A stretch of 34,552 nt of DNA from Collinsella sp. (GCA_019414465.1 DXLY01000001.1:1-34552), one strand, 5' to 3'; shown: positions 15,732-23,396, counted from the stretch's first letter. A program made the numbers and translations. Notes: generated from the sequence alone by a model not told the origin.

Positions 15732-16724
15732 CTAGGAACGCCAAAAGGCATCTATGAGGTCATCTCGGTTGGAGACACCGCTTTTAACGTAGATGCGATG
15801 CAAGTGCGCCTTGACAGTGCCAGGGCTGATGACCAACTCGCTGGCGATGTTTTGGGCGTCGTTGCCCTTCAGCACCAGCGTGAGCACCTCCTGCTCGCGC
15901 CGCGACAGCTTATGGGCATCGGCATAGATCACAACGCGTGATGCTAGATCGTCCCCAGAGCGTGCGCTCTCGGCCGCCACGTCCTCATCGGCACGCGGAT
16001 GACGGGCATACACGCGCAGGATATGGCTAAACTGGCAAAAGAGTTGGACCGCGCATGCCACGAGCAGCACGTTTTCGGAGATATTGCGCTCGGACAGATA
16101 CCACAAAAAGAGGCTGATGACGGGGTTTTGAGAGTCGGGGCGGCAGAGCAAAATCATGTAGGTGTCCTCGGCGATTACGCAAAACGCAAGAACGAGTGCC
16201 ACCTTCCAAAAGAGCTTTGAGCGGTCGAGGTCGAGTTTCTCAACACGCGTGGCCCTGTGCCGGTAATGCCAGGCGGCATAGGCAAGACATCCTACATTGC
16301 CCAGGTCACGCGTGAGCCAAAAGAGATACTGCTGCATCTCTCCGGCAGCACCGCTGCGAGGCACCAGCACCAATTGCAAGATTGAAAACGGCACGATAAC
16401 AAGTCCGAGCATGCGCGACGTCGGCCTTTTGCGCAAGCGCGCAAACATCCACAGCACAATGCAAGCATAGATGGCAATACCGAGCACGCAGCGCAGCAAG
16501 GGGTGCTGCAGCGGCTCGCTAAAGGTAACGGCGTAGTCATATTTGAGCCGAGTGTACTCGTCAAAAAAGATGACCGACATATCGAGCATGTAGAGCAAAA
16601 AGCCCGCCGCGGCCACTAGGCTGTCGCGACGGTGCGTCATGAGCCAAACCACCAATGCCACGGCACTGGTCACCAGAGCCACACCCATGATAATCGTGGT
16701 GTAGATATAGAACGCGAAACTCAT
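15732..16724 (-). CDS. Membrane-anchored LuxR-family regulator, copy 1
   Basis: A 330-residue protein with about seven hydrophobic helices in residues 1-235 and a cytoplasmic LuxR helix-turn-helix in the last 65 residues (LSRREQEVLTLVLKGNDAQN, then SPGTVKAHLHRIYVKSGVSN). It lacks receiver and kinase domains, so the membrane part itself should be the sensor. Two short motifs in the last helices, AEDTYMIL and YLSERNISEN, recur in the second membrane LuxR protein at 23579-24544. GGGGAGG precedes the ATG. It is transcribed in the same direction as the amidohydrolase-MATE pair, 315 bp upstream, and divergently from the small gene at 16853. Membrane-embedded LuxR regulators are common in gut Coriobacteriia. 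The signal is unknown; agmatine, putrescine or the amidohydrolase substrate are candidates. Confidence 0.85.
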   Translation of the reverse strand: MSFAFYIYTTIIMGVALVTSAVALVVWLMTHRRDSLVAAAGFLLYMLDMSVIFFDEYTRLKYDYAVTFSEPLQHPLLRCVLGIAIYACIVLWMFARLRKRPTSRMLGLVIVPFSILQLVLVPRSGAAGEMQQYLFWLTRDLGNVGCLAYAAWHYRHRATRVEKLDLDRSKLFWKVALVLAFCVIAEDTYMILLCRPDSQNPVISLFLWYLSERNISENVLLVACAVQLFCQFSHILRVYARHPRADEDVAAESARSGDDLASRVVIYADAHKLSRREQEVLTLVLKGNDAQNIASELVISPGTVKAHLHRIYVKSGVSNRDDLIDAFWRS

Positions 16725-16757
16725 GCCCGCCTCCCCTGTCTAGATGCTGTGAGGATG

Positions 16758-16814
16758 TTGACAGATTCTTTGCCGCAAGATTAGACTCACCGATTAAACG
16801 TACTGTATCGTTTA
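16758..16814 (+). promoter_or_regulatory. Promoter and dyad between the membrane LuxR gene and the small gene
   Basis: TTGACA (16758-16763) and TAGACT (16782-16787), 18 bp apart, face the small gene. Just downstream TAAACG (16795-16800) and CGTTTA (16809-16814) form an inverted repeat separated by 8 bp, a plausible operator at the transcription start. Confidence 0.5.
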
Positions 16815-16852
16815 GATAAACAAGCTGTGTCTCACCGATGAAAGGAGATGCC

Positions 16853-17044
16853 ATGGCACCGATCGCTCCGCTCAAGATGCTCGTCGCGCCCGCCGCCAAG
16901 GCCATCACCCGACTCGGTTCTTCCATGACCTACGACGATGTCCCCTGCGCCGTTGAGGCGCGTTCGGACAGCTGCCCCTACCTGGGCCACGTCCCCTACT
17001 TTGCACCCAAGCTCGCATCTGATCCCGAGCAGCGTGAGCAGTAA
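16853..17044 (+). CDS. 63-residue conserved-looking small protein, function unknown
   Basis: A short gene with an excellent AAAGGAG ribosome site 5-6 nt before the ATG and its own promoter, so expression is likely. The protein has a hydrophobic N-terminal half (PLKMLVAPAAKAITRL) that may be an amphipathic or weak membrane helix. The C-terminal half has two Cys in PCAVEARSDSCPYLGHVPYF and an acidic tail. I do not recognise a family. It sits divergently from a membrane LuxR regulator and converges on an antiporter gene, so it may be an accessory or regulatory peptide for that transporter. A start 15 nt upstream is possible but would put the ribosome site inside the coding region. Confidence 0.6.
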   Translation: MAPIAPLKMLVAPAAKAITRLGSSMTYDDVPCAVEARSDSCPYLGHVPYFAPKLASDPEQREQ

Positions 17045-17079
17045 TCCAAGATGCATCTAGCACCGCACAACTCGCGGCG

Positions 17080-18489
17080 CTACTGTTTTGGCGCAAAGCG
17101 ACCTGTCCCCCTTGCGCCAACGCCGGGATTGTCGATGCTGCGGCCGCGGCGCGATATGAGGCGCGAAACCTCGCCCAGCAACACGCCGATCACCACACCC
17201 ATGAGGATCGGCAACTTTGACATCTCGGCGGGCGAGCTGTTAAGCGGCACGATTGTCGCAACAATCGAAAGCACGAGCTCTACCACCGGCACCGCAAGCG
17301 CTACCGCAAGCACCTTGCCCTCGAAGGGCGCGCGGAACACACGTGGGCGGTCGTCGTATTTACGCAGGCGCCAAAACGCCGGGAACATCGGGATATAGCT
17401 CATGAGCAGAAAGACGACGTTCATCGAGAAGAAGACCCAAAAGACGTCGGAACCTTCGCCCAGCGGAATCTGAAGTAGCAGCACCAAGCTGGCAAAACAA
17501 CCGTTAATGAGTGCTGAGCCGTTGGGCATGCCGGTCTTCTTGGACACCAGCGCAAAGGGGCGCGGCATGTTGCCGTGGCGCGCGGCATAGCTCGCCACGT
17601 TGTTGACGCCAAAACTCCAGCAGATCATGTTGGCGAACAGCGTCACCAAAAAGGCCACGCCCACGACCATCGTCAGCGGGTGAGCGCGCCCCACCATGGC
17701 GGCAACCGCGTCCACAATGCCCGAATCGAGTGAAAGCTGCTCGGTGGGAACCGCGGCTCCAATACCGATGCCACAGATAATGTAGATCGCCGCGATGGCA
17801 ACGCCACCGGCGATAACCGCCTTGGGGATATCGCGCGATGGGTTCTTCATCGTGCTGGCAAAGGTCGCGACCACCTCAAAGCCCATAAAGTTGAATAGGA
17901 TGATTGAAAGATACGTCAGTGAGTTAGTGTCTCCCAGATCGGGGACAAAGGTCTTAAACGACATATCGTTGGCAAAGCCGTTATTGCAGGCAAACCAGAT
18001 GCCGACGATTCCCACCACGGCGGTAATGAGCACCTTGATGACGGCGCCGCCATCCATGACCCAATCGGCCTCGGCCACCGGCTGCATTGCCATGACCGTG
18101 ACGCCCCACACAAAGGCAAGCTCGATGGCAATTCGGACCCCAAGCGAAAATTCGATGCCCCATACCGCATTGATGACACTGGGGAACATGCAGGCGATAC
18201 TTGCCACCCACAGTGGAAAGTTGACCCAATAGCACCAGGAGCAGCGGGCGCCCCAACGGTCGCCCAAGCCCAGGCGAACCCAATCGTACAGACCGCCCTC
18301 GGAATCGAACGCCGTACCGAGCTCGGCCACCACCAGGCCATAGGGAAGCAAAAACGTAATGATGAGGAAGATCCACCAGAAGAACTGCACGTTACCCATG
18401 GCAGATGCCGGAGCGGCCGCCTCGATGGTAAAGACAACGCAGATAACCGAGAGGATGACCTCGAACAGGGAGAACTTTTTACCTGCCAC
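17080..18489 (-). CDS. APC-family agmatine/putrescine antiporter-like transporter, copy 1
   Basis: A 469-residue inner-membrane protein with 12 predicted helices of the APC superfamily. The first helix motif VFTIEAAAPASAMGN corresponds to the substrate-binding unwound helix; GLYDWVRLGLGDRWGARCSWCYWVNFPLW and the NFMGFEVVATFASTMKNPSRDIPKAV loop are strongly shared with the paralogue at 20603-22042. By context it should exchange agmatine for putrescine (AguD-like), but such APC proteins also carry amino acids, so the substrate is not certain. The start is GTG with AGGGGGAG upstream. It is the last gene of the minus-strand polyamine cluster and has its own leader with a hairpin plus T run. A CTGTCC-loop hairpin (17090-17118) lies inside its final codons. 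Confidence 0.82.
   Translation of the reverse strand: MAGKKFSLFEVILSVICVVFTIEAAAPASAMGNVQFFWWIFLIITFLLPYGLVVAELGTAFDSEGGLYDWVRLGLGDRWGARCSWCYWVNFPLWVASIACMFPSVINAVWGIEFSLGVRIAIELAFVWGVTVMAMQPVAEADWVMDGGAVIKVLITAVVGIVGIWFACNNGFANDMSFKTFVPDLGDTNSLTYLSIILFNFMGFEVVATFASTMKNPSRDIPKAVIAGGVAIAAIYIICGIGIGAAVPTEQLSLDSGIVDAVAAMVGRAHPLTMVVGVAFLVTLFANMICWSFGVNNVASYAARHGNMPRPFALVSKKTGMPNGSALINGCFASLVLLLQIPLGEGSDVFWVFFSMNVVFLLMSYIPMFPAFWRLRKYDDRPRVFRAPFEGKVLAVALAVPVVELVLSIVATIVPLNSSPAEMSKLPILMGVVIGVLLGEVSRLISRRGRSIDNPGVGARGTGRFAPKQ
17090..17118. repeat. CTGTCC-loop hairpin inside the 3' end of the antiporter 1 gene
   Basis: GGCGCAA (17090-17096) pairs with TTGCGCC (17112-17118); the loop contains CCTGTCCC. 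It lies between the converging small gene and the antiporter gene and covers the last codons of the latter. Confidence 0.5.
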
Positions 18490-18508
18490 GACACGCTCCC
18501 CCTACAGC

Positions 18509-18584
18509 AAAAAGGATGGCATCTGTACCGAAGGCGCAGCCCAAGGTAGGGTTGCAGGCCGCGTCACCGGTGCAGGTGCCATCC
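18509..18584 (-). promoter_or_regulatory. Hairpin with T run in the antiporter 1 leader (putative attenuator)
   Basis: On the minus strand GGATGGCACCTG (18584-18573) pairs with CAGATGCCATCC (18525-18514), extended inwards by ACCG/CGGT and a nested GGC-CCC/GGG-GCC stem. TTTTTGC follows directly. The structure ends about 20 nt before the ribosome site, the place of a conditional terminator. GCCCAAGGTA (18539-18548) within its loop is repeated in the antiporter 2 leader (22079-22088). Confidence 0.5.
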
Positions 18585-18716
18585 CAAAGAGAAGAGAGGA
18601 TGCAATTGTTGGACCAACGCTCGCGGAACAGGCGCGTGTAGATAACGATACGCTGGTACATAGATACTCCGATCAAAACGGCCGCGATTGCGACCGGAAT
18701 CTTTTGGCAATTGAAG

Positions 18717-18833
18717 ACGCGTCTGACCTGGGATATTCAAGCGAACAATTGGCCTAACCCGCAATAAATCCCAGATCAGACGCGTACTCAATCAAAGAGG
18801 CGGGCACTCCGAAGTGGAGGCAACGGAGTGCCC
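18717..18833. repeat. Two long hairpins in the aguA2-antiporter 1 gap
   Basis: 18717-18734 pairs with 18768-18785 (17 of 18 bp, core CGCGTCTGA). GGGCACTCCG (18802-18811) pairs perfectly with CGGAGTGCCC (18824-18833). The gap 18490-19029 holds no credible gene; it consists of these hairpins, the attenuator and the nested repeat below. Confidence 0.6.
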
Positions 18834-18838
18834 AAAGA

Positions 18839-18930
18839 AAAACCCAGCCGACCAAGACATCAAGTGACCAGACCATCAATGCCCCGAGATGGGACGACAC
18901 GCCACCTGTCCGATTGATCGGCTGGGTTTT
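18839..18930. repeat. Long-loop inverted repeat with CCTGTCC near its right arm
   Basis: AAAACCCAGCCGA (18839-18851) and TCGGCTGGGTTTT (18918-18930) are perfect 13-bp complements 66 bp apart. CCTGTCC occurs at 18905-18911. Possible terminator for aguA2 on the minus strand or a member of the repeat family described in the findings. Confidence 0.45.
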
Positions 18931-18931
18931 C

Positions 18932-19015
18932 GAGGTGCCCCAGGTCGCCGCGAAAGAGGAGCGAAGCGTACTTTGGTACGCGAGCGACGGTTTGAGCGGC
19001 GAGATGGGGTGCCTC
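18932..19015. repeat. Nested inverted repeat downstream of aguA2
   Basis: The outer arms 18932-18951 and 18996-19015 are 20 bp long and mostly complementary (GAGG.GCCCCA and TGGGG.GCCTC cores). The inner hairpin is GCGTAC-TTTG-GTACGC (18966-18981). Similar inner hairpins with GCGTAC arms occur at 20554-20572 and 24627-24642. Confidence 0.6.
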
Positions 19016-19029
19016 GGAAAGCCAGACGA

Positions 19030-20235
19030 TTAAGCGGACGGCTCCTGCTGCGTGATGCAGTGGATGTTGCCGCCGCCGAAGACGACCTGCTCGGACTGAA
19101 CGCCGACGCACTTGTAGACGCCCTCGCCCCAGACCTCGTCGTAGATCTTCTGGAGCGTGTCAACGGCCAGCTGGTCGTTCTCGTCGCCGTACTGCGGGAC
19201 GATAACGCCGTGGTTGGTAACCAGGTAGTTCATGTAAGAGGCGATCAGCGGCTCGTCGGGGACGCGCGGCTCGGCGTTCTCGTCGGCGTCGATGGTGTCG
19301 CAGGAAGCCTGGTCCATGAACAGCGGGTTCACGGGCATGCAGAGCTTGTAGACCTTCATCTTGCGGCCCTTGGCGTCAACGGCGTTGGAGAGGGTCTCGT
19401 AGGCAGCGTGGCACTGCTCGTAGAACGGATACTCGGGATCGTCGGTCCAGATACAGGCCATGACGCCCGGGGCGATGAACGTGGCGACGTCGTCGATGTG
19501 GCCGTTGGTCTCCTCGGGGTCGATGCCCTCCTTGACCCAGATGACCTTCTCGACACCCAGGTAATCCTTGAGGTGCTCGTCCATGTAGGCGCGGAGTTCC
19601 TCGCTCCAGGGCTCAAACTTCTTGTGGTACTTGGGCCAGATGGACTCGGGATCCTCTTCCTCCTCGAGCACCGCAGAGCAGGTGCGGCCCGGGGAAAGCA
19701 GGCACTGGTCGGTCACGACAAGGGTGCCCTCGCCGTCGACGGTGATGGAGCCGCCCTCGAGGATCATGTCATCGGGACGATAGCGGCGGCAGCCGGAGAG
19801 CTCAGCCATCTTGAGGGCGATCTGCTCGTCCTTGTCCCACGGGAAGTACAGGCCGTCGACGAGACCACCGTAGGCGTTGAAGTGCCAGTGGTTGGCGCGC
19901 TTCTCGCCCTTGCCGTTGATGACGTAGGTGGCGGCGGTGTCGCGGAACCAGGCGTCGTCGGTGGTCATCTCGATGACGGTGACGTTCTCGTCGTTCTCGA
20001 AGACGGCCTTGCAGTTGGCGTAGTCGACCTGGTTGGCGCACATATAGACCGGGGTGAACTCGGAGATGGCGCGGGCGATGGCGGCATACTGCTTCTGGGC
20101 CGGCTTGGCGCCGTGGGCCCAGGTGTCGGTGCGGTGGGGCCAGCCCATCCACACGCGATCCTGCGGGGCGAACTCGGCGGGCATGAAGAAGCCGTCGGCC
20201 TTGGGGGTGGACTCGGACTCGGTGATCGTACGCAT
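19030..20235 (-). CDS. Agmatine deiminase-like protein, copy 2 (divergent loop)
   Basis: A 401-residue paralogue of aguA1. It keeps MPAEFAPQDRVWMGWPHR, LEGGSITVDGEG, ETNGHIDDVATF with the catalytic His and Asp, and GGGNIHCITQQ with the nucleophilic Cys. Two things differ. The loop that reads NDSWIRDPGPAF in copy 1 is DDAWFRDTAATY here, losing the Gly-Pro pair next to the active-site Asp. There is also an insertion of about 25 acidic and aromatic residues around 210-235. It is therefore either an agmatine deiminase with altered kinetics or an enzyme for a related guanidino compound. The start at 20235 follows GGAGG closely. It lies downstream of antiporter 2 and upstream of antiporter 1 on the same strand, separated by structured gaps. 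Confidence 0.88.
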   Translation of the reverse strand: MRTITESESTPKADGFFMPAEFAPQDRVWMGWPHRTDTWAHGAKPAQKQYAAIARAISEFTPVYMCANQVDYANCKAVFENDENVTVIEMTTDDAWFRDTAATYVINGKGEKRANHWHFNAYGGLVDGLYFPWDKDEQIALKMAELSGCRRYRPDDMILEGGSITVDGEGTLVVTDQCLLSPGRTCSAVLEEEEDPESIWPKYHKKFEPWSEELRAYMDEHLKDYLGVEKVIWVKEGIDPEETNGHIDDVATFIAPGVMACIWTDDPEYPFYEQCHAAYETLSNAVDAKGRKMKVYKLCMPVNPLFMDQASCDTIDADENAEPRVPDEPLIASYMNYLVTNHGVIVPQYGDENDQLAVDTLQKIYDEVWGEGVYKCVGVQSEQVVFGGGNIHCITQQEPSA

Positions 20236-20602
20236 AAGATTTCCTCCAAATCGAACGATCGCTTGCTGCGGGCGGGTTACCCGCAGCCTAAAACCAAGAG
20301 ATGGTAGGCGCCCGTTCCCCGGCAAAGGTCGGGGCGCCCGGCGCCGGTTTTCACGGAGTCGCACCGGCAAGCGACGACGTAACCAAGTGCGCGGAGACAA
20401 AACGCACGAAGGATACGGAAGAGAGATTGGGGTGGGCGGTGGTTACCGGAGCTATCGCTCACACCCACCCCGGGGAATGGTTAGCAAACCTGTCGCTTGG
20501 GCACGTCTCCGAAGAGGCTAGAGTGCCTGGAGTCGGGAGCGACAAGCCCGACGAAGCGCACGTTGGTACGCGAGGAGGGTTGGAGCCCCAGAACCGGGTG
20601 CT
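20236..20602 (-). other. Structured 367-bp gap between antiporter 2 and aguA2, no gene seen
   Basis: No credible coding frame. It holds a CTGCGGG/CCCGCAG hairpin (20266-20286) just before the aguA2 ribosome site, overlapping GC-rich stems around 20307-20366, a GTGCG/CGCAC hairpin near 20387-20407 and a strong GGGGTGGG/CCCACCCC hairpin (20429-20471). On the minus strand these would form a heavily folded leader for aguA2. I could not match it to a known riboswitch class. Confidence 0.5.
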
Positions 20603-20606
20603 CTAG
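20518..20606. repeat. Nested inverted repeat starting at the antiporter 2 stop codon
   Basis: CTAGAGTGCCTGG (from 20518) and CCGGGTGCTCTAG (to 20606) form the outer arms, imperfectly paired further inward. The right arm includes the stop codon (20603-20605). The inner hairpin is GCGCAC-GTTG-GTACGC, a variant of that at 18966-18981. Confidence 0.55.
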
Positions 20607-22042
20607 TTCTCCTCGGCCTCGGCGGCCTCCTCAGCGAGACGCTGAGCTGCCAGCTCGGGAGTGAGGCCCTTGTACTCGGTCTCGCGGCCCTTAGCGCTGA
20701 CGACGCGGACAACCTCGCCGATGAGCAGAAGCACGATGAAGATAACGATCATCGGGAGCTTGTCGCCAATTTCAGCGGCAGAGAACGGCACCAGCGTTGC
20801 AACGATGGCCAGGATCAGCTCGATGCAAGGGATGGCCAGCATGACCTTCATCATGGCACCCTTAAACGGGAACGTGAAGATGCGCTCGCGGTCGGGGTCG
20901 TTCTTGCGAAGGTTGAGGAACGCCGGGAACATCGGGATGTAGGTCAGCAGCAGGAAGACGACGGAGGTGCCGAAGAGCATCCAGAAGACGCCGTTGGAGA
21001 TGGCATCGATGGGAACGAGCTGCAGGCACAGCACCAGGGAGGCAACGACGGCGTTGACCAGGTTGGCACCGTTGGGCATGTCGTCATCAGAGATCATCGA
21101 GGCGAAGACCTTGGGCATGTTGCCGTGCTCGGCAGCGTAGCGAGCAACGGAGTTAACGCCGAAGGACCAAGCAGCCATGTTGGCGAACAGGGTGATCAGG
21201 AAGGCAATGCAGATGACCTTAAAGATCATGGAGTCGCCCACCATGGTCTGGACTGCATAAATCATGCCGTAGTCGGGGTCGATGGAATCGGCCGGCACAG
21301 CAGCGCCGATGCCAAAGCCAGCGAACAGGTAGATCACGGCGATGGACAGGCCACCGACGATGATAGCCTTGGGAATATCGCGAGCGGGATCGGCCATGTC
21401 ATCGGTCATGGTGCAGATGACCTCGAAGCCCATGAAGTTAAAGATGATGATCGACAGGTAACCGAGAGCGTTGGTGTTGGTGAGCTCGGGCAGGAAGGTG
21501 GCAGCGGACATGTCGTTCGCAAAACCGTTCTCCATGGCATACCAAATGCCCAAAGCGCCAACGATAACGGCGACGGCGACCTTGATGATGGCGCCACCGT
21601 TAAGGACCCACTCGGAGTCGGCCGCCTTGGAGCGGCCCATGAGGTAGACGATCCACACAAAGGCAAGATCGATACCCATCTTGGCGATCAAGTTGAACTC
21701 AACGCCAAAGACCATGCCCAAAATGTCGGGGAACATGGTAGCCAGCGAGGCAATCCACAGCGGGTAGTTGACCCAGTAGTAATACGAGATGCGGGCGCCC
21801 CATTTGTCGCCCAGGCCATCGCGTACCCAGTCGTAAATGCCGCCCTCGCCGTCATAGGTGGTGCCGAGCTCGGCAACAACCATGCCATAAGGAAGCAAGA
21901 AGGTCAGGATCAGGAAGATCCACCAGAAGAACTGCTGGTTGCCAATGGCAGCAGCAGGAGCGGCGGCCTCGCAAACGAAGACGACGCAGATGATGGTCGA
22001 AATGACCGTCAAAAAGGAAAGCTTTTTCTTTCCGTCACTCAT
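20603..22042 (-). CDS. APC-family agmatine/putrescine antiporter-like transporter, copy 2
   Basis: A 479-residue inner-membrane APC transporter with 12 predicted helices, closely related to copy 1 along its whole length (shared AAAPA/SA.GN first-helix motif, GGIYDWVRDGLGDKWGAR, NFMGFEVICTM, FANM..WSFGVN.VA.YAAEHGNMP). It differs by an acidic, Ala/Glu-rich cytoplasmic tail (last 20 residues). It lies directly downstream of the putrescine carbamoyltransferase gene, 132 bp apart, which is the position of the agmatine:putrescine exchanger (AguD) in known agmatine deiminase operons, so this copy is the better AguD candidate. AAGGAG precedes the ATG. Substrate specificity remains inferred from context. 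Confidence 0.86.
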   Translation of the reverse strand: MSDGKKKLSFLTVISTIICVVFVCEAAAPAAAIGNQQFFWWIFLILTFLLPYGMVVAELGTTYDGEGGIYDWVRDGLGDKWGARISYYYWVNYPLWIASLATMFPDILGMVFGVEFNLIAKMGIDLAFVWIVYLMGRSKAADSEWVLNGGAIIKVAVAVIVGALGIWYAMENGFANDMSAATFLPELTNTNALGYLSIIIFNFMGFEVICTMTDDMADPARDIPKAIIVGGLSIAVIYLFAGFGIGAAVPADSIDPDYGMIYAVQTMVGDSMIFKVICIAFLITLFANMAAWSFGVNSVARYAAEHGNMPKVFASMISDDDMPNGANLVNAVVASLVLCLQLVPIDAISNGVFWMLFGTSVVFLLLTYIPMFPAFLNLRKNDPDRERIFTFPFKGAMMKVMLAIPCIELILAIVATLVPFSAAEIGDKLPMIVIFIVLLLIGEVVRVVSAKGRETEYKGLTPELAAQRLAEEAAEAEEN

Positions 22043-22073
22043 GATGAGCTCCTTCGCTCAGTCTTGGACAGAT

Positions 22074-22112
22074 CCGAGGCCCAAGGTACTAAGGCAATTG
22101 CCTGAGCCTCGG
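22074..22112 (-). promoter_or_regulatory. Leader hairpin of antiporter 2
   Basis: CCGAGGC (22074-22080) pairs with GCCTCGG (22106-22112), with the inner palindrome AGGCAATTGCCT (22092-22103). A GCGGGCG/CGCCCGC stem lies next to it, nearer the carbamoyltransferase stop. No T run follows; possibly an intercistronic processing or stability element. Confidence 0.45.
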
Positions 22113-22174
22113 TGAGCGGGCGACAGGAGACGAGCATCCGCCGCCCGCAAACGTGCGTTTAGCAGGCTTAAGGC

Positions 22175-23248
22175 TTAGAGCTGCTCGAGAGCCTCGAGAG
22201 CGGCGTGAAGCTCGGCCTTGGCGGAGTACTCGACACCCTCGTCGTTGAGCGGGGTGCGCTTGCCCAGGGCAGCGAGGAGAGCACGGATGGAGTGCTTGCG
22301 GTTCTCGGCCTCGACCCAGCACAGGGAGCGCTCGGGGTCGTCCATGACCTCGTCGACGACCTCCTCGTTGCGGGTGGCCGGCAGGCAGTGCATAAACTTG
22401 GAGTTGGGGCCGGCGAAGTTCATCATGTCCATGGTGACCTGATACTTGGGATAGAACACGTCCATGTAGTTCTCGCCCGAGACCTCCTCGTCGTACAGGC
22501 CATACCACACGTCGGTGTAGATGAAGTCGGCGCCCTTGATGCACTCGATGTCGTCGGAGATGACGACAGAGCCGCCGGAGACCTTGCAGTTCTCCTCGGC
22601 GATGGCCATCATCTGCTTGCCGAACTCGGCGCGCTCCTCGACGGTGCCAACGTGCAGGCCGCCGTCGGGGATCTGGTGGCCCTTAGGTCCAAACTGGACG
22701 AACTTCATGCCGACCTTGGAGGCGATGAACATGAGGGAGACGCAGACCTGGGTGGCGTCGCCGATGAAGGCCAGGGTGCAGTCCTCGATATTCTTGCCCT
22801 CGGGGAGGTTCTCGAGCATGGTCATGAGGTCGCCCATCTCCTGCGTGGGGTGGTTGAACTCGGACATGCCGTTGATGACGGGCACAGCAGAGCCCTCGGC
22901 GAGGCCGACGACGTCCTTGTGACGGTCAACGCGAGCCATCATGATGTCGAGCAGCGAGCCCATAACACGAGCGGTGTCGCCCAGGGACTCGTGACCGCCG
23001 AGCTGGATGGTGCCAGGGCCATAGAACTGAGCATGACCGCCGAGGTCGGTCATAGCGGTCTCGAAGGAAAGACGAGTGCGGGTGGAGACCTGCTGGAAGA
23101 TCATGCCAAGGCTCTTGTTGCGGAGCAGGTGCGGATAATAACCGTCAACCTTGATGGCCTTCTTCATTGCCAGGCCAAGATCCTCGATAGCCAGGATCTG
23201 CTCTTTGGTGAAGTCGTTGGTGTCGATGAAATCCTTAGGCAGTGCCAT
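22175..23248 (-). CDS. ptcA: Putrescine carbamoyltransferase
   Basis: A 357-residue cytoplasmic transcarbamylase that phosphorolyses N-carbamoylputrescine to putrescine and carbamoyl phosphate. STRTRLSFE (carbamoyl-phosphate loop), GGHAQF, HPTQEMGDL and MHCLPATRNEEV are the family motifs. The protein follows the enterococcal putrescine carbamoyltransferase closely from GYYPHLLRNKSLGMIFQQ onwards and has that enzyme's distinctive region KYQVTMDMMNFAG and C-terminal helix extension. This distinguishes it from ornithine or aspartate carbamoyltransferases. The ATG at 23248 is chosen because GGAAAGGAAAT precedes it; a frame extension 27 codons upstream has no ribosome site and is not family-like. 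It is first in the minus-strand polyamine cluster. Carbamate kinase, the usual partner, is not in the window. Confidence 0.95.
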   Translation of the reverse strand: MALPKDFIDTNDFTKEQILAIEDLGLAMKKAIKVDGYYPHLLRNKSLGMIFQQVSTRTRLSFETAMTDLGGHAQFYGPGTIQLGGHESLGDTARVMGSLLDIMMARVDRHKDVVGLAEGSAVPVINGMSEFNHPTQEMGDLMTMLENLPEGKNIEDCTLAFIGDATQVCVSLMFIASKVGMKFVQFGPKGHQIPDGGLHVGTVEERAEFGKQMMAIAEENCKVSGGSVVISDDIECIKGADFIYTDVWYGLYDEEVSGENYMDVFYPKYQVTMDMMNFAGPNSKFMHCLPATRNEEVVDEVMDDPERSLCWVEAENRKHSIRALLAALGKRTPLNDEGVEYSAKAELHAALEALEQL

Positions 23249-23396
23249 GTCGATTTCCTTTCCGCCGGTCTTGCCGACTATTACTATGAGGCGCTCGAAC
23301 ATCACGCCTCGTGTTGACAAGACCATCATTCACCCGTATGCAATTTTTACCTAGTTTATTCGGGATTAAAGACCGTTCACGGAGTTACACCCCCTC

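Noticed and set aside
18509..18620. T-box riboswitch before antiporter 1 (TGGCACC followed by a terminator)
   Set aside because: TGGCACC lies in the 5' arm of the terminator itself, the antiterminator pairing is weak, and no stem I with AGTA or GNTG elements could be found. An attenuator of another kind remains possible.
18889..20307. Long plus-strand frames opposite agmatine deiminase 2, and similar ones opposite aguA1, ptcA and antiporter 2
   Set aside because: All are antisense shadows of recognised enzymes; they lack ribosome sites and are Leu/Val/Asp/Gly/His-biased.
20340..20370. Cobalamin-riboswitch-like GGTGCGACTCC on the minus strand
   Set aside because: The required downstream conserved blocks and B12-box sequence are missing; it reads as part of GC-rich hairpins.
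22175..23248. Ornithine carbamoyltransferase
   Set aside because: The sequence follows putrescine carbamoyltransferases along its length and sits among agmatine genes; no arginine biosynthesis genes adjoin it.
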